Source: Actinomadura sp. NAK00032 (GTDB taxonomy: Bacteria > Actinomycetota > Actinomycetes > Streptosporangiales > Streptosporangiaceae). Taken from it: a DNA stretch of 64,000 nt. The notes below the pieces were generated by a model. That model made no database searches and was not told the DNA's origin. It saw only the letters and a list, made by a program, of their open reading frames with translations. Positions 35,413 to 43,208 of this stretch are shown here, piece after piece. Location of the stretch: assembly GCF_013364275.1 (NCBI RefSeq), contig NZ_CP054932.1:8494001-8558000 (forward strand), read 5' to 3'. Position numbers and translations under genes: made by a program. Numbering within the stretch: the stretch's first letter is position 1; each line of letters starts with the position of its first letter.

Positions 35413-35691
35413 ATGTCGAATCTCGCCTCCCGCCGGTTGATCACGGCAGGCGTCGCGTCGCCGCGGCCGTCGCGGTCTGGGCGGCGGCCAAGGGCGTGGG
35501 CCCAGCCTGAAGCAGCCCGCCAGCGGCTCCGGGGCCCCCTCCGGCCTGCCGGTCGGCGCGGTGGTCTTCGTCAGCGCGGCGACCGCGCCACTGCACAGCC
35601 GACCGGCTCGGCCTGGTCCTGCGTGCCGCACCGTGCGGTAGGGGCCGCGGTCATCCCCGCACTGGCCATCACGACCCGTCGCGCCAGTTGA
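35413..35691 (+). pseudogene. Degenerate small membrane-protein gene
   Basis: The ATG directly after the TetR operator begins MSNLASRRLITAGVA. The hydrophobic continuation AAVAVWAAAKGVGP lies in another frame, and a further piece (LPVGAVVFVSA) in a third context, so at least one frameshift has broken it. The pattern resembles DUF6069-type proteins (compare 30336-30782). Likely the former primary target of the TetR protein. Confidence 0.45.
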
Positions 35692-35731
35692 ATCACCTGC
35701 CGCCCTCTGGGCCGCGAACTTGGAGGTCTTC

Positions 35732-36904
35732 ATGCCCGTCGGCTATCTGATCCCTGTGGCGCTCGTCGCGCTCGGCACGCTGTTCGCGCTGCGGCCGGTG
35801 CCGTTCGAGCGGCCGCTCGGCCGCCCGAGCTACTACTTCGGCCTGGCCGCGAACGAACTGCCGTTCGCGGCCTTCTTCTGGCTGCTGCTGCTGCCGACGG
35901 CGCTGGCGTTCGCCCAAGGCGACATCGACTCGGCGGGCGGCTGGGCGATCGTCGCACTGGCCGCCGCGACCACGTCCGGGCTCGCGGTCATCGCTCATCG
36001 CGCGCTCGGCGACCGCGCGCGGATCGCCCGCGCCCTGGACCAGGGGCTGGGCGCCGGATGGCGTGCCACCCTCGACGCCGACCTCGCCGCAGGTTTGCGG
36101 CGTCGGCCCCCGCTGGCCCGCATCCTGTTCCTTCCCGTCCTCAAGCGCCGCCCGGACGTGCGGCGCGTGGCCGGCCTCTCCTACGGCGACGCAGGCCGCC
36201 GCAACCTGCTCGACCTCTACCACCACCGCTCACGCCCGCAGGGCGCGCCCGTCATGATCCACCTGCACGGCGGCCACTACGACGGCGGCCACAAGAACAG
36301 CCAATCGCTTCCCCTGCTCTACCACCTCGCGAGCCGGGGCTGGGTGTGCGTCAGCGCCAACTACCGGCTACGGCCCCAAGCACAGCACCCCGACCACCTG
36401 ATCGACCTCAAGAAGATCATTGCCTGGGTGCGCGAGCACGGCCGCGACTACGGCGCCGACTCCTCCACGCTGTTCGTCGCGGGCAGTTCGGCGGGCGGGC
36501 ACATGGCGGCGCTGGCCGCGCTCACCCCCAACGACCCGGCCTTCCAACCGGGCTTCGAAGACGCCGACACGTCCGTCACCGGAGCCGTCTATCTGAACGG
36601 CTGGTACGGCCCCTACTTCAACGGCGAACCCGGGTCCTCGCCCCTCGACCACATCGGACCGGACGCCCCGCCGTTCTTCGTGGCACACGGCGACCTCGAC
36701 CCGCTGGTGCCCGTGACCGACGCGCGGAACTTCACCGACCGGCTACGCCAGACCTCGAACGCCCCCGTCGTCTACGCCGAACTGCACGGCGGCAACCACG
36801 CCTTCGACCTGTACCACTCCTTCCGCTTCGAGGCGCTCATCGACGCCATCGAGGCATTCACCGTCCAGGTCAGATCGCAGAACAAGAAGACCCGCCAGCC
36901 TTAG
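35732..36904 (+). CDS. Membrane-anchored alpha/beta hydrolase (HSL-like)
   Basis: A 390-residue protein. Three membrane helices (about 4-20, 42-62, 70-88) precede a cytosolic or exported hydrolase domain. The oxyanion motif HGG (179-181, in HLHGGHYDGG), nucleophile Ser253 in GSSAGG, a likely Asp in HGDLDPLVPV and His in HGGNHAFD form the hormone-sensitive-lipase-type site. It is an esterase or lipase; the substrate is unknown. I start at the ATG with GGAGG 5 nt upstream. It probably shares the TetR-controlled transcript. Confidence 0.88.
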   Translation: MPVGYLIPVALVALGTLFALRPVPFERPLGRPSYYFGLAANELPFAAFFWLLLLPTALAFAQGDIDSAGGWAIVALAAATTSGLAVIAHRALGDRARIARALDQGLGAGWRATLDADLAAGLRRRPPLARILFLPVLKRRPDVRRVAGLSYGDAGRRNLLDLYHHRSRPQGAPVMIHLHGGHYDGGHKNSQSLPLLYHLASRGWVCVSANYRLRPQAQHPDHLIDLKKIIAWVREHGRDYGADSSTLFVAGSSAGGHMAALAALTPNDPAFQPGFEDADTSVTGAVYLNGWYGPYFNGEPGSSPLDHIGPDAPPFFVAHGDLDPLVPVTDARNFTDRLRQTSNAPVVYAELHGGNHAFDLYHSFRFEALIDAIEAFTVQVRSQNKKTRQP

Positions 36905-37142
36905 CGCTCGACCGGCGCGCGGCGTTGGAGAGCCTGCGACCGCATCCGGAGGTCGCCGGCGAACACGGCCGATGCGATCTCGCGCAACCGCCATTCCCGC
37001 CCATTGCCGTTGCGAGCCGGTGTTCGGCGCCGGCCGAGTGCACCCCGGAGCTCGGCCGGCGCGGCGCAGGCGGCGATGCCCCACCAGGCACCCGGGAATG
37101 CGCGGCCCCGGTGCCGCAATGCCCTCCGGCTCGTTCGTCAGG

Positions 37143-37209
37143 GGCGACATCTTCGGCTACGAAACCGTCGGCGGCGCGACGATCAGGGGCCGCCAGGCGA
37201 CCGTCATGT
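37143..37209 (+). pseudogene. 3' scrap of a serine hydrolase gene
   Basis: It matches 34443-34509 in the hydrolase gene at all but four or so positions and encodes GDIFGYETVGGATIRGRQAT before a stop. Nothing before or after it matches the hydrolase. The surrounding stretch (36905-37243) holds no other recognisable gene. Confidence 0.8.
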
Positions 37210-37243
37210 GAACCTCCCCGAGTGGCCCGACCCTTCGATACCG

Positions 37244-37272
37244 TTGGCGCGACCAACAAAAGCATGTATCGT
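37244..37272 (+). promoter_or_regulatory. Promoter of the SnoaL-like gene with clustered repeats
   Basis: TTGGCG (37244-37249) and TATCGT (37267-37272) are separated by exactly 17 nt. The -35 overlaps an inverted repeat GTTGG-N5-CCAAC (37243-37257). A second, GCCAA-CA-TTGGC, lies at 37280-37291, and another GCCAAC at 37295-37300. A repressor recognising GTTGGC/GCCAAC may act here. Confidence 0.65.
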
Positions 37273-37312
37273 AGGCGACGCCAACATTGGCCAAGCCAAC
37301 GAAAGGCCCGCC

Positions 37313-37726
37313 ATGCCCACCGACACCCGGATCGCCGACCGCCTGGAGATCAACGACCTGTTCACCCGCTTCGCGCTCCTGCTCGACGAGAAGCGGTGGG
37401 AGGACGTCGGCACCGTCTTCGCCGACGACGCCGTAGTGCATTCGCCGCGCGGAGGCCAACTCCGCGGCGCCGACAAGATCGTCGAGTTCATGCGGCAGGG
37501 CGAGGTCGAGGGGGTGCGCACCCAGCACACGACCACCGACCTGCTGGTGGACGTCGACGGCGACCAGGCCGCCGCTTCAGCGAACTCAGTGGTCTACTAC
37601 TTCCGCGACGGCCAGCCACCCCACTTCACCGGCGGCCTGCGCCAGCACTTCACCGCAACCCGGACACCGGCGGGCTGGCGCCTCCAGGAGGTCCGCATCA
37701 AGCCCGCCTGGACCCGCGAAACCTGA
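37313..37726 (+). CDS. SnoaL/NTF2-like protein
   Basis: A 137-residue single-domain protein. It starts MPTDTRIADRLEINDLFTRF, has EKRWEDVGTVFADDAVV and ends GWRLQEVRIKPAWTRET, the alpha+beta cone fold of the SnoaL-like superfamily (ring cyclases, isomerases and small-molecule-binding proteins). No catalytic residues can be assigned. The gene has its own promoter with nearby operators. Confidence 0.8.
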   Translation: MPTDTRIADRLEINDLFTRFALLLDEKRWEDVGTVFADDAVVHSPRGGQLRGADKIVEFMRQGEVEGVRTQHTTTDLLVDVDGDQAAASANSVVYYFRDGQPPHFTGGLRQHFTATRTPAGWRLQEVRIKPAWTRET

Positions 37727-37798
37727 CCCAACCGCAAGCAGACGACCCACGAGCGCCCTGCGGGGACACGAACCAACCGATTACGTCCCCGCAGCCAA
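37714..37798. repeat. Degenerate direct repeat, copy A
   Basis: About 85 bp, overlapping the end of the SnoaL-like gene. It aligns with 39195-39278 over its length, with matching blocks such as GCAGACGAC, GCCCTGCGGG, CAACCGA and CCCGCAGCCAA; about three quarters of positions agree. The two copies flank the XRE/ImmA-PIN region. Confidence 0.6.
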
Positions 37799-37824
37799 AG
37801 CACGAAGCACGAAGCACGAAGCAC
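37798..37824. repeat. 7-bp tandem repeat
   Basis: The unit AAGCACG is repeated nearly four times (27 bp), beginning where direct repeat A ends. A short replication-slippage tract, not found at the end of copy B. Confidence 0.8.
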
Positions 37825-37928
37825 CGACCAGCCAACCGGGCCGACTCCACCCCTGTCGCTTTGTCGATCTGTCGGACGATCAGGGGCTGATCGGCAGGCC
37901 AATGGCCGCACCCGTTCTGCGGCATCCA

Positions 37929-37943
37929 TGTTCTTATGGAACA
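37929..37943. promoter_or_regulatory. Probable XRE operator
   Basis: TGTTC-N5-GAACA is a perfect 15-bp palindrome centred at 37936, spanning the first possible start codon of the XRE/ImmA gene. It suits autoregulation by that protein and suggests the real start may be the ATG at 37945. Confidence 0.5.
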
Positions 37944-39060
37944 CATGGCGGTGGACGCGGAGGAGATCGGTCGACGGATCGCCGAGGCTCGCGGCAGAGC
38001 CGGTTTGACGCAGGAGGCGCTGGCCGACCGACTCGCTCTGGCACGCTCGTCCCTGGCCAAGATCGAGGGTGGCAGCCGCCGCGTGACGGCGCTGGAGCTG
38101 GCGCGGGTAGCGGAGGAGTTGGGCACTCGTATCGAATGGTTCCTGGAGGACGCTCCGGAGGCGATCGTCTCACGGCGGAACGCCCAGGATCCGGGTGCGC
38201 CAAGCCCCGGAATCGATCTCATGGTCGAACGGGTCGCACGGGCGGTGGAGTTCGTTTCGGAACGCTCGCGGCGTCTGCTTCTCACGAGCCCACCGCAAGC
38301 AGCGATGCCCCGTGATCGCGACCAAGCGGAGGAACTGGCCGCGAACGCCCGCTCACTCCTTGGCGCTGCTCCCGGCGGACCGCTCACAGACCTGGCCGGG
38401 CCGTTCGCGGCGATCGGACTGCTGGCGTTCTCGTTCGACCTCGGCAGGGATTCGGCCGACGCCGCGACGATCCTGCTCCGCCAGGGCGGAGTGGCGATCA
38501 TCAATGGAGACAGACCTGTCGGCCGCAGGCGCCTCGCTCTCGCCCACGAGTTGGGCCACTATCTGGTGGCAGACGAGTACGCCGTCGACTGGCGCATCGC
38601 CGAAGCACAAGATGCCGAACGGCGGGAGAGCCTTCCCGACCGGTTCGCCCGGGCCGTCCTGCTACCGCGGAAGAGCATCGAGGAGGACTGGCACCGGTTC
38701 ACGTCAGGCGACGGCGGACCTCGCTCAGCAGCGGTGCGCATGGCCAGTTCCTACCGCGTCGACATGGCGACTCTTGCGCGACGGCTCGCCGAACTCGCCA
38801 TCATCGATGGCGCCGATGCGAAGAAGGTCCGGGAGACCAAGACGACACGCGCCGACATCGTCGAGTACGACCTTGTCGTGGCCGACGAACTGGCTTCGCC
38901 GGCTCTTCCACGCGTCTACGAGCACGCGGTCCTCTCGTTGTACCGCGAGGAAACGATCTCAAGTGCACGGGCGCTGGACCTGCTGTTCGACACCTGGGGA
39001 GACGAGCCGTTGCCGACACTTCCCAGGCGTTCCGAGGGTGAGATCTGGCAGTTCGTCTGA
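37936..39060 (+). CDS. XRE regulator fused to ImmA/IrrE-type metallopeptidase
   Basis: The 374-residue protein joins a helix-turn-helix (RAGLTQEALADRLALARSSL, residues 21-40) to an ImmA/IrrE domain with zinc motif H204-E-L-G-H208 (ALAHELGHYLVADE). Proteins of this kind act as antitoxin-like regulators and can be paired with PIN or similar proteins. Here a truncated PIN frame overlaps its end (39038-39280). Two starts are possible, 37936 and 37945; the operator covering the first favours the second. The ATP-independent protease activity and target are not known. Confidence 0.9.
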   Translation: MEHMAVDAEEIGRRIAEARGRAGLTQEALADRLALARSSLAKIEGGSRRVTALELARVAEELGTRIEWFLEDAPEAIVSRRNAQDPGAPSPGIDLMVERVARAVEFVSERSRRLLLTSPPQAAMPRDRDQAEELAANARSLLGAAPGGPLTDLAGPFAAIGLLAFSFDLGRDSADAATILLRQGGVAIINGDRPVGRRRLALAHELGHYLVADEYAVDWRIAEAQDAERRESLPDRFARAVLLPRKSIEEDWHRFTSGDGGPRSAAVRMASSYRVDMATLARRLAELAIIDGADAKKVRETKTTRADIVEYDLVVADELASPALPRVYEHAVLSLYREETISSARALDLLFDTWGDEPLPTLPRRSEGEIWQFV

Positions 39061-39280
39061 TCGAAGCATCGGCCAGGAAGTACCCGTCTTCGACACCGGC
39101 CCACTCAGCCACTTCGCGATGCAGGGCTGGCTCGACTGCCTACGCGCCGTCGTCGCCGAGCGGCGGGCCGTCATCGCATCTATCCCGCCAGGACGTGCGA
39201 GAACTGACCCCATCCGAAGGCAGACGACTCACGGGTGCCCTGCGGGCACGATTCAACCGACCGAGGCCCGCAGCCAATGA
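39038..39280 (+). pseudogene. Truncated PIN-like toxin partner
   Basis: A GTG at 39038 is in a frame overlapping the end of the regulator by 23 nt. It encodes VPVFDTGPLSHFAMQGWLDC, the N-terminal PIN-like nuclease signature with its first conserved Asp, then RAVVAERRAVI. After this the sequence becomes unrelated at the direct repeat starting at 39195, and ends after 80 residues. The remaining acidic residues of a PIN fold are missing, so it should be inactive. Confidence 0.65.
39195..39278. repeat. Degenerate direct repeat, copy B
   Basis: About 84 bp matching copy A (37714-37798). It begins precisely where the PIN similarity is lost. Recombination between such copies could have replaced the 3' end of the PIN gene. 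From 39281 to 39464 no further feature is seen. Confidence 0.6.
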
Positions 39281-39464
39281 GCGAGGCGACCGACCCACCA
39301 AGCCGATGTCCGCCCGTTACGCCGAAACCAAGTCGAACAGCGGTACGCCAGCGGGCTCGGTATCTCCAACATGGCACCGACCCGCTGGCGGCCTTGTCGA
39401 TGACACCGCAGCTCGGCCTCGCTCAAAGGCCAATTCCCTGCTCCTGGTCAGGCCCACACCGGCA

Positions 39465-39647
39465 CTACCGCTTGAGGTCGGCCAGCAGCATCACGAACGC
39501 ACGACGCGACACCAGAAGTCGCGGGCCGTCCGGATCCTTGCTGTCACGGACGGCAACCGTCCCATGTTCGGATGCCAACTCGACGCAGTGCCCGCCGTTG
39601 TTCGTGCTATGACTGCTCTTACGCCACAGAGCGTCACTCAGCTGCAT
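39465..39647 (-). CDS. DUF397 protein, copy 3
   Basis: A 60-residue DUF397 protein: MQLSDALWRKSSHSTNNGGH then VAVRDSKDPDGPRL and RRAFVMLLADLKR. Members are small partners of XRE-DUF5753 regulators in actinobacteria; the molecular role is unclear. This copy has HGT in place of PGT and is the most diverged of three tandem copies. It lies 6 nt after copy 2. Confidence 0.9.
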   Translation of the reverse strand: MQLSDALWRKSSHSTNNGGHCVELASEHGTVAVRDSKDPDGPRLLVSRRAFVMLLADLKR

Positions 39648-39653
39648 GTTCCC

Positions 39654-39836
39654 CTACCGCTTCAGGTCGGACAGCAGCGCCGCGAATGCACGACGCGTCA
39701 CCAACAGCTTCGGGCCGTCCGGGTCCTTGCTGTCACGGACGGCGACGGTGCCAGGGATGGAAGCCAACTCAACGCAGTTTCCACCGTTGTTCGTGCTACG
39801 GCTGCTCTTGCGCCACACGCCGTCACTCAACTGCAT
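39654..39836 (-). CDS. DUF397 protein, copy 2
   Basis: A 60-residue DUF397 protein (MQLSDGVWRKSSRSTNNGGN, ending LLSDLKR). It lies 8 nt after copy 1 and 6 nt before copy 3. It differs from copy 1 mostly in the first eight residues and in two conservative changes near the end, so it came from a tandem duplication. Confidence 0.9.
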   Translation of the reverse strand: MQLSDGVWRKSSRSTNNGGNCVELASIPGTVAVRDSKDPDGPKLLVTRRAFAALLSDLKR

Positions 39837-39844
39837 GCTTCCCC

Positions 39845-40027
39845 CTACCGCTTGAGGTCAGACAGCAGCACGGCGAACGCACGACGCGACACCAGCAGCC
39901 TCGGGCCGTCCGGATCCTTGCTGTCGCGAACAGCGACGGTGCCAGGGATGGAAGCCAACTCAACACAAGCGCCGCCGTTGTTCGTGCTGCGGCCACTCTT
40001 GCGCCACTGAGCAGAACTCACGTCCAT
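39845..40027 (-). CDS. DUF397 protein, copy 1
   Basis: A 60-residue DUF397 protein (MDVSSAQWRKSGRSTNNGGA). It overlaps the end of the XRE-DUF5753 gene by 10 nt, so translation is coupled. In known clusters the DUF397 gene directly follows the regulator, as here. Confidence 0.92.
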   Translation of the reverse strand: MDVSSAQWRKSGRSTNNGGACVELASIPGTVAVRDSKDPDGPRLLVSRRAFAVLLSDLKR

Positions 40028-40818
40028 TTTTCCGCTACCACCTTACGGATTATCTCCACCGAATCTCTTACTGAGTATGCGCCGGAGCGGAGGGAAACCA
40101 GCGCTTCGGACAGCTTCGTAACGTCCGCGGCACCAGCCATTGTCATACCGCGCAGCGCCGTCTCCACGTAAGCTACCTCACTGCGGTCGGGCATAGTCGC
40201 GAGGATGAATGAGCCCGATAGACCATCGTGGACCTCTGAAGGCACCACCTGTATCGTGAGGCGCTTCTTTTGCAAGGCGACCAGGTGTTCTAGCTGTTCC
40301 CTCATGACCTCGGGGCCGCCCACGTCGCGATTGAGAACGCTCTCGTCCAGGAGGACGGACAGGGCGGGCGCAGGCGGGTCCTCCCTGCTCAAGATGCTCT
40401 GTCGGGACATGCGAGCGGAGACAGCCGCCTCATCGTCCAGCAGTGCGCTCGCGTACTTCGGGGTTTGCAGGAGGCCGTGTACCACAGAGAGTTCGAACGC
40501 TTCGACCATGACGGCTTCCCGCTCGATGGGCGGCCAGTCGAACCAGACGGGGTAGGCGGCCTCCTCGACGAGGTCCCTCCAGAGCAGCTTCAAGCAACCC
40601 TGAGCTCCAACGATTCCGTCAAGTTGCTCAGCGAATTCGAAGGTACAGCGCGTCTTACCGACCTCGACTTGGCCGATGTAGGAGCCGGTGACGGGGAACC
40701 GCTCCCCTAGACGATCTTGACTGAGGCCCATGCGCTCCCGGTAGAAGCGCACCTGGTTGCCGAAGGCGATGAGCGTCGGGCTGACGGCGTGCAGGTTCCG
40801 GCTGGGCTTGCGGGCCAT
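40018..40818 (-). CDS. XRE-family regulator with DUF5753 domain
   Basis: A 266-residue regulator. The HTH is FGNQVRFYRERMGLSQDRL to GSYIGQVEVG. The C-terminal DUF5753 domain contains VVHGLLQTPKYASALL and ALRGMTMAGAADVTKLSEAL. I start at the ATG at 40818 (MARKPSRNLHAVS) with GAGGACGAGGACC before it; an upstream extension has poor support. It is paired with three DUF397 genes downstream and a divergent ATP-binding protein, the usual actinobacterial development-type cluster. Confidence 0.93.
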   Translation of the reverse strand: MARKPSRNLHAVSPTLIAFGNQVRFYRERMGLSQDRLGERFPVTGSYIGQVEVGKTRCTFEFAEQLDGIVGAQGCLKLLWRDLVEEAAYPVWFDWPPIEREAVMVEAFELSVVHGLLQTPKYASALLDDEAAVSARMSRQSILSREDPPAPALSVLLDESVLNRDVGGPEVMREQLEHLVALQKKRLTIQVVPSEVHDGLSGSFILATMPDRSEVAYVETALRGMTMAGAADVTKLSEALVSLRSGAYSVRDSVEIIRKVVAEKWT

Positions 40819-40986
40819 GGTCCTCGTCCTCTCGCAACCAATCTGCGCCCCACGCCGAGCGACCGCAAGTGGATCCCAACCGCCATTGCCGTGATTACGC
40901 AGATGGACTCTCGTTGTCACACAGAGTGTTGCCCATCCACTTCTCTGGTGTCAGCCGAATCCGACACGTTCCAAAGGTGGTGGGTG

Positions 40987-41382
40987 ATGCCTCCGATAGT
41001 GGTCGCGCCTGATGAGGGGCGGACGACGATCGTTCTCGAGCCCGACGAGCGGGCGCCGGCGCTCGCGCGGCGGTTCGTGGGCGGGTGGTTCCGGGAGTGG
41101 GGGATCTCGGACGACTCCGACGCGCGGGTCGTCGCATCCGAGCTGGTCACGAACTCGCTGGTGCACGGCAAGGGGCCCATCGTCCTGCGGGTGCTCCGGG
41201 ACGAGGACGACGGGCGTCCTGTCATCGAGGCGTGGGACGGCGGCGACGGGATGCCCGAGGTCCAGCCGGAGGATCGCGCGGCCCTGGGCGGGCGCGGGCT
41301 GCTGATGGTGTCGCGGCTCGCGGTGGCCTGGGGGACGCGGCCGCTGCTCGAAGGCGGGAAGGTCACGTGGGCCAAGTGCTGA
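40987..41382 (+). CDS. Anti-sigma-factor-type ATP-binding protein
   Basis: A 131-residue GHKL ATPase-fold protein. ELVTNSLVHGKGPIV (N box) and the glycine-rich GLLMVSRLAVAWGTRP segment match the RsbW/SpoIIAB-like HATPase_c_2 family, which phosphorylates or binds partner proteins. Such proteins often sit divergently to XRE-DUF5753 / DUF397 clusters, as here (168-nt gap). I start at 40987; an upstream extension would cover the divergent promoter region. Confidence 0.88.
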   Translation: MPPIVVAPDEGRTTIVLEPDERAPALARRFVGGWFREWGISDDSDARVVASELVTNSLVHGKGPIVLRVLRDEDDGRPVIEAWDGGDGMPEVQPEDRAALGGRGLLMVSRLAVAWGTRPLLEGGKVTWAKC

Positions 41383-41717
41383 GGCTGGAACGTTCCGCGC
41401 TCTACTGGCGGACGCGGCTGGGCCGGGCGACCGCCGTCCGCTACCTGGACGTTCTCTCCGTGGCGCTTCAGCCGCAGGGCTGGCGCTTCATCAAGGTCTA
41501 CCGGCCCGCGCCGATCCCGCTGCTCTGGGTCTACGCGAACGGCGGCGAGGGCGTCGGGGTCGTGGTGAGCGTGCTGGCGGTTCCGGGTGACACCTGGGCC
41601 TATCACGACGCTCGGCGGGGGCGGCGCGGGTATTTGTGCGCGTGCGGGGACGCGAAGGCGGCGGGCGAGGTCGTCGGCCGGCTGCTCAAGCACCGGATGT
41701 ACCCGGCCACCTGGTAG
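41376..41717 (+). CDS. Hypothetical protein
   Basis: A 113-residue ORF beginning at a GTG overlapping the previous stop by 7 nt. It is Arg/Trp/Gly-rich with RFIKVYRPAPIPLLWVYANG in the centre and ends GRLLKHRMYPATW. No family recognised. Position suggests a partner of the ATP-binding protein. A GTG at 41367 is an alternative start. Confidence 0.65.
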   Translation: MLRLERSALYWRTRLGRATAVRYLDVLSVALQPQGWRFIKVYRPAPIPLLWVYANGGEGVGVVVSVLAVPGDTWAYHDARRGRRGYLCACGDAKAAGEVVGRLLKHRMYPATW

Positions 41718-41731
41718 CTCCGCGCATGGGA

Positions 41732-41760
41732 AGGGGCCCGTCCCCCCCGGACGGGCCCCT
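41732..41760. terminator. Bidirectional terminator
   Basis: A perfect 12-bp stem (AGGGGCCCGTCC at 41732-41743 with its partner at 41749-41760) and 5-nt C loop lie between convergent genes ending at 41717 and 41775. Confidence 0.85.
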
Positions 41761-41774
41761 AGCCGGTTCGGCGG

Positions 41775-42026
41775 TCAGCCGAAGGCGGAGCACTCCACGA
41801 CGGCGCGCCGTTCGGTCATGCCCTGCTGGACCGCCGTGTTCACGCAGGACTGCTGCTTCTCAGTCAGCGTCGGCTGGCCGCACTCCGTCACACTGGAGTA
41901 CGTGCGGCAGTCCTGGCGCGTGTCCTGGCCCTGGGCGGGATCGGACGCCTGGGCGGCGGCCGCGCCGCCCACACCTCCGACCCCGACCACGGCTGCGATC
42001 AGTGCGCCGGTCATGACCCTCTTCAT
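41775..42026 (-). CDS. Small secreted four-cysteine protein
   Basis: An 83-residue protein with a signal peptide (residues 1-27) and a mature part with Cys40, Cys49, Cys61 and Cys79, suggesting two disulfides. No family recognised. GGAG lies 8 nt before the ATG. It could be a secreted inhibitor or signalling peptide. Confidence 0.7.
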   Translation of the reverse strand: MKRVMTGALIAAVVGVGGVGGAAAAQASDPAQGQDTRQDCRTYSSVTECGQPTLTEKQQSCVNTAVQQGMTERRAVVECSAFG

Positions 42027-42133
42027 CTGCTCTACTCCCCCGTCGCGTACATCAGGCAACGACCACCTTCATCCCCGGGGCCTAACCGCCCAAAACATGA
42101 CAAAAGGTCAAGAAAAGCGAGCGTCTCCGCAGG

Positions 42134-43174
42134 TCAAGCCCCGGTGACGGGACGAGGGCGGGCGAACTCCGCGCGGACGCCCAGCAGGCGCACCGGACGG
42201 CCGCCGCCGAACCGGGCGAGCGCGGCGAGGGCGGCCTCCTCGATCTGCGCCGGGGCCGCCGTCGGCGCGTCCAGCGTGGTGCCGTGGGTGCGGGTCGTGA
42301 ACGGCGCGTACCGGACCTTCACGATCACGCGGGCGACGTTGCCGCCTTCGTCCGCCACATCGGACGCGACCCGGCGCGCCAGCCGGGACACCTCGCGGCG
42401 CACGCTCTCCCAGTCGTCCAAGTCCTGCTGGAACGTGGTCTCCCTACCCCGCGAGCGCGGGACGTGCGGGGCGTCGGTCACCGGCGAGCCGTCCAGGCCC
42501 CGGGCGAGCCGCACCAGCCACGGGCCGGTCGCGGGGCCGAACCGCTCGGCCAGCGCGCTGGGATCGGCCGCCGCGAGTTCGCGCACCGTGGTGATCCCGG
42601 CCCCCTTCAGCTTCTTGGCGGTCTTGGCCCCGATGCCCCAGAGCGCGTCGGTCGGCCGGTCGCCGAGGACTTCGAACCAGGTGTCCCCGGTGAGCCGGAA
42701 GACCCCGGCCGGCTTGCCGAGACCGGTCGCGATCTTGGCCTGGAGCTTGTTCTCGCCGATGCCCACCGTGCAATCGAGGCCCGTCGCGGCATGGACGCGG
42801 GCGCGGATCTCCTGCGCCACCGCCTCCGGGTCACCATCGACCGCCAGGAACGCCTCGTCCCAGCCGAGCACCTCGACCACGGCACCGAACCCGCGCAGCG
42901 TCTCCATGACCCTTGTCGACACGGACTCGTAGAGTTCGCGGTCCACGGGCAGGAACACCGCGTCCGGGCAGCGCCGCGCCGCCGTGCGGAGCGGTTGGCC
43001 GGAGTGGACGCCATAGGCGCGGGCCTCGTAGGAGGCCGTGCTCACCACGCCGCGCTTCGTCGGATCGCCGTCGCCGCCGACGATCACCGGCCGCCCGCGC
43101 AGCTCCGGTCGGCGCAGCACCTCGACGGCCGCGAGGAACTGGTCCAGATCGACGTGCAGCACCCAGGGAGCCAC
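42134..43174 (-). CDS. dinB: DNA polymerase IV (Y family)
   Basis: A translesion polymerase of 346 residues. The catalytic carboxylates are D9 (in HVDLDQF) and D106-E107 (in GWDEAFL, usually S-x-DEA here G-W-DEA). Fingers, thumb (KLKGAGITTVRELAA, helix-hairpin-helix) and little-finger domains follow. A C-terminal beta-clamp-binding peptide is not obvious. It can extend mispaired or damaged DNA and is often SOS-regulated; no LexA box is seen. Confidence 0.93.
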   Translation of the reverse strand: MAPWVLHVDLDQFLAAVEVLRRPELRGRPVIVGGDGDPTKRGVVSTASYEARAYGVHSGQPLRTAARRCPDAVFLPVDRELYESVSTRVMETLRGFGAVVEVLGWDEAFLAVDGDPEAVAQEIRARVHAATGLDCTVGIGENKLQAKIATGLGKPAGVFRLTGDTWFEVLGDRPTDALWGIGAKTAKKLKGAGITTVRELAAADPSALAERFGPATGPWLVRLARGLDGSPVTDAPHVPRSRGRETTFQQDLDDWESVRREVSRLARRVASDVADEGGNVARVIVKVRYAPFTTRTHGTTLDAPTAAPAQIEEAALAALARFGGGRPVRLLGVRAEFARPRPVTGA

Positions 43175-43208
43175 CCCTTGATTGTGCCCACCAGCAGGAG
43201 AAACGTTG

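Noticed and set aside
36901..37119. Minus-strand ORF of 72 codons
   Set aside because: No ribosome-binding site and no family similarity; the region more likely holds gene scraps.
40905..40950. Palindrome ACACAGAGTGT as operator for the XRE-DUF5753 regulator
   Set aside because: Only four paired bases per arm; too weak to separate from chance.
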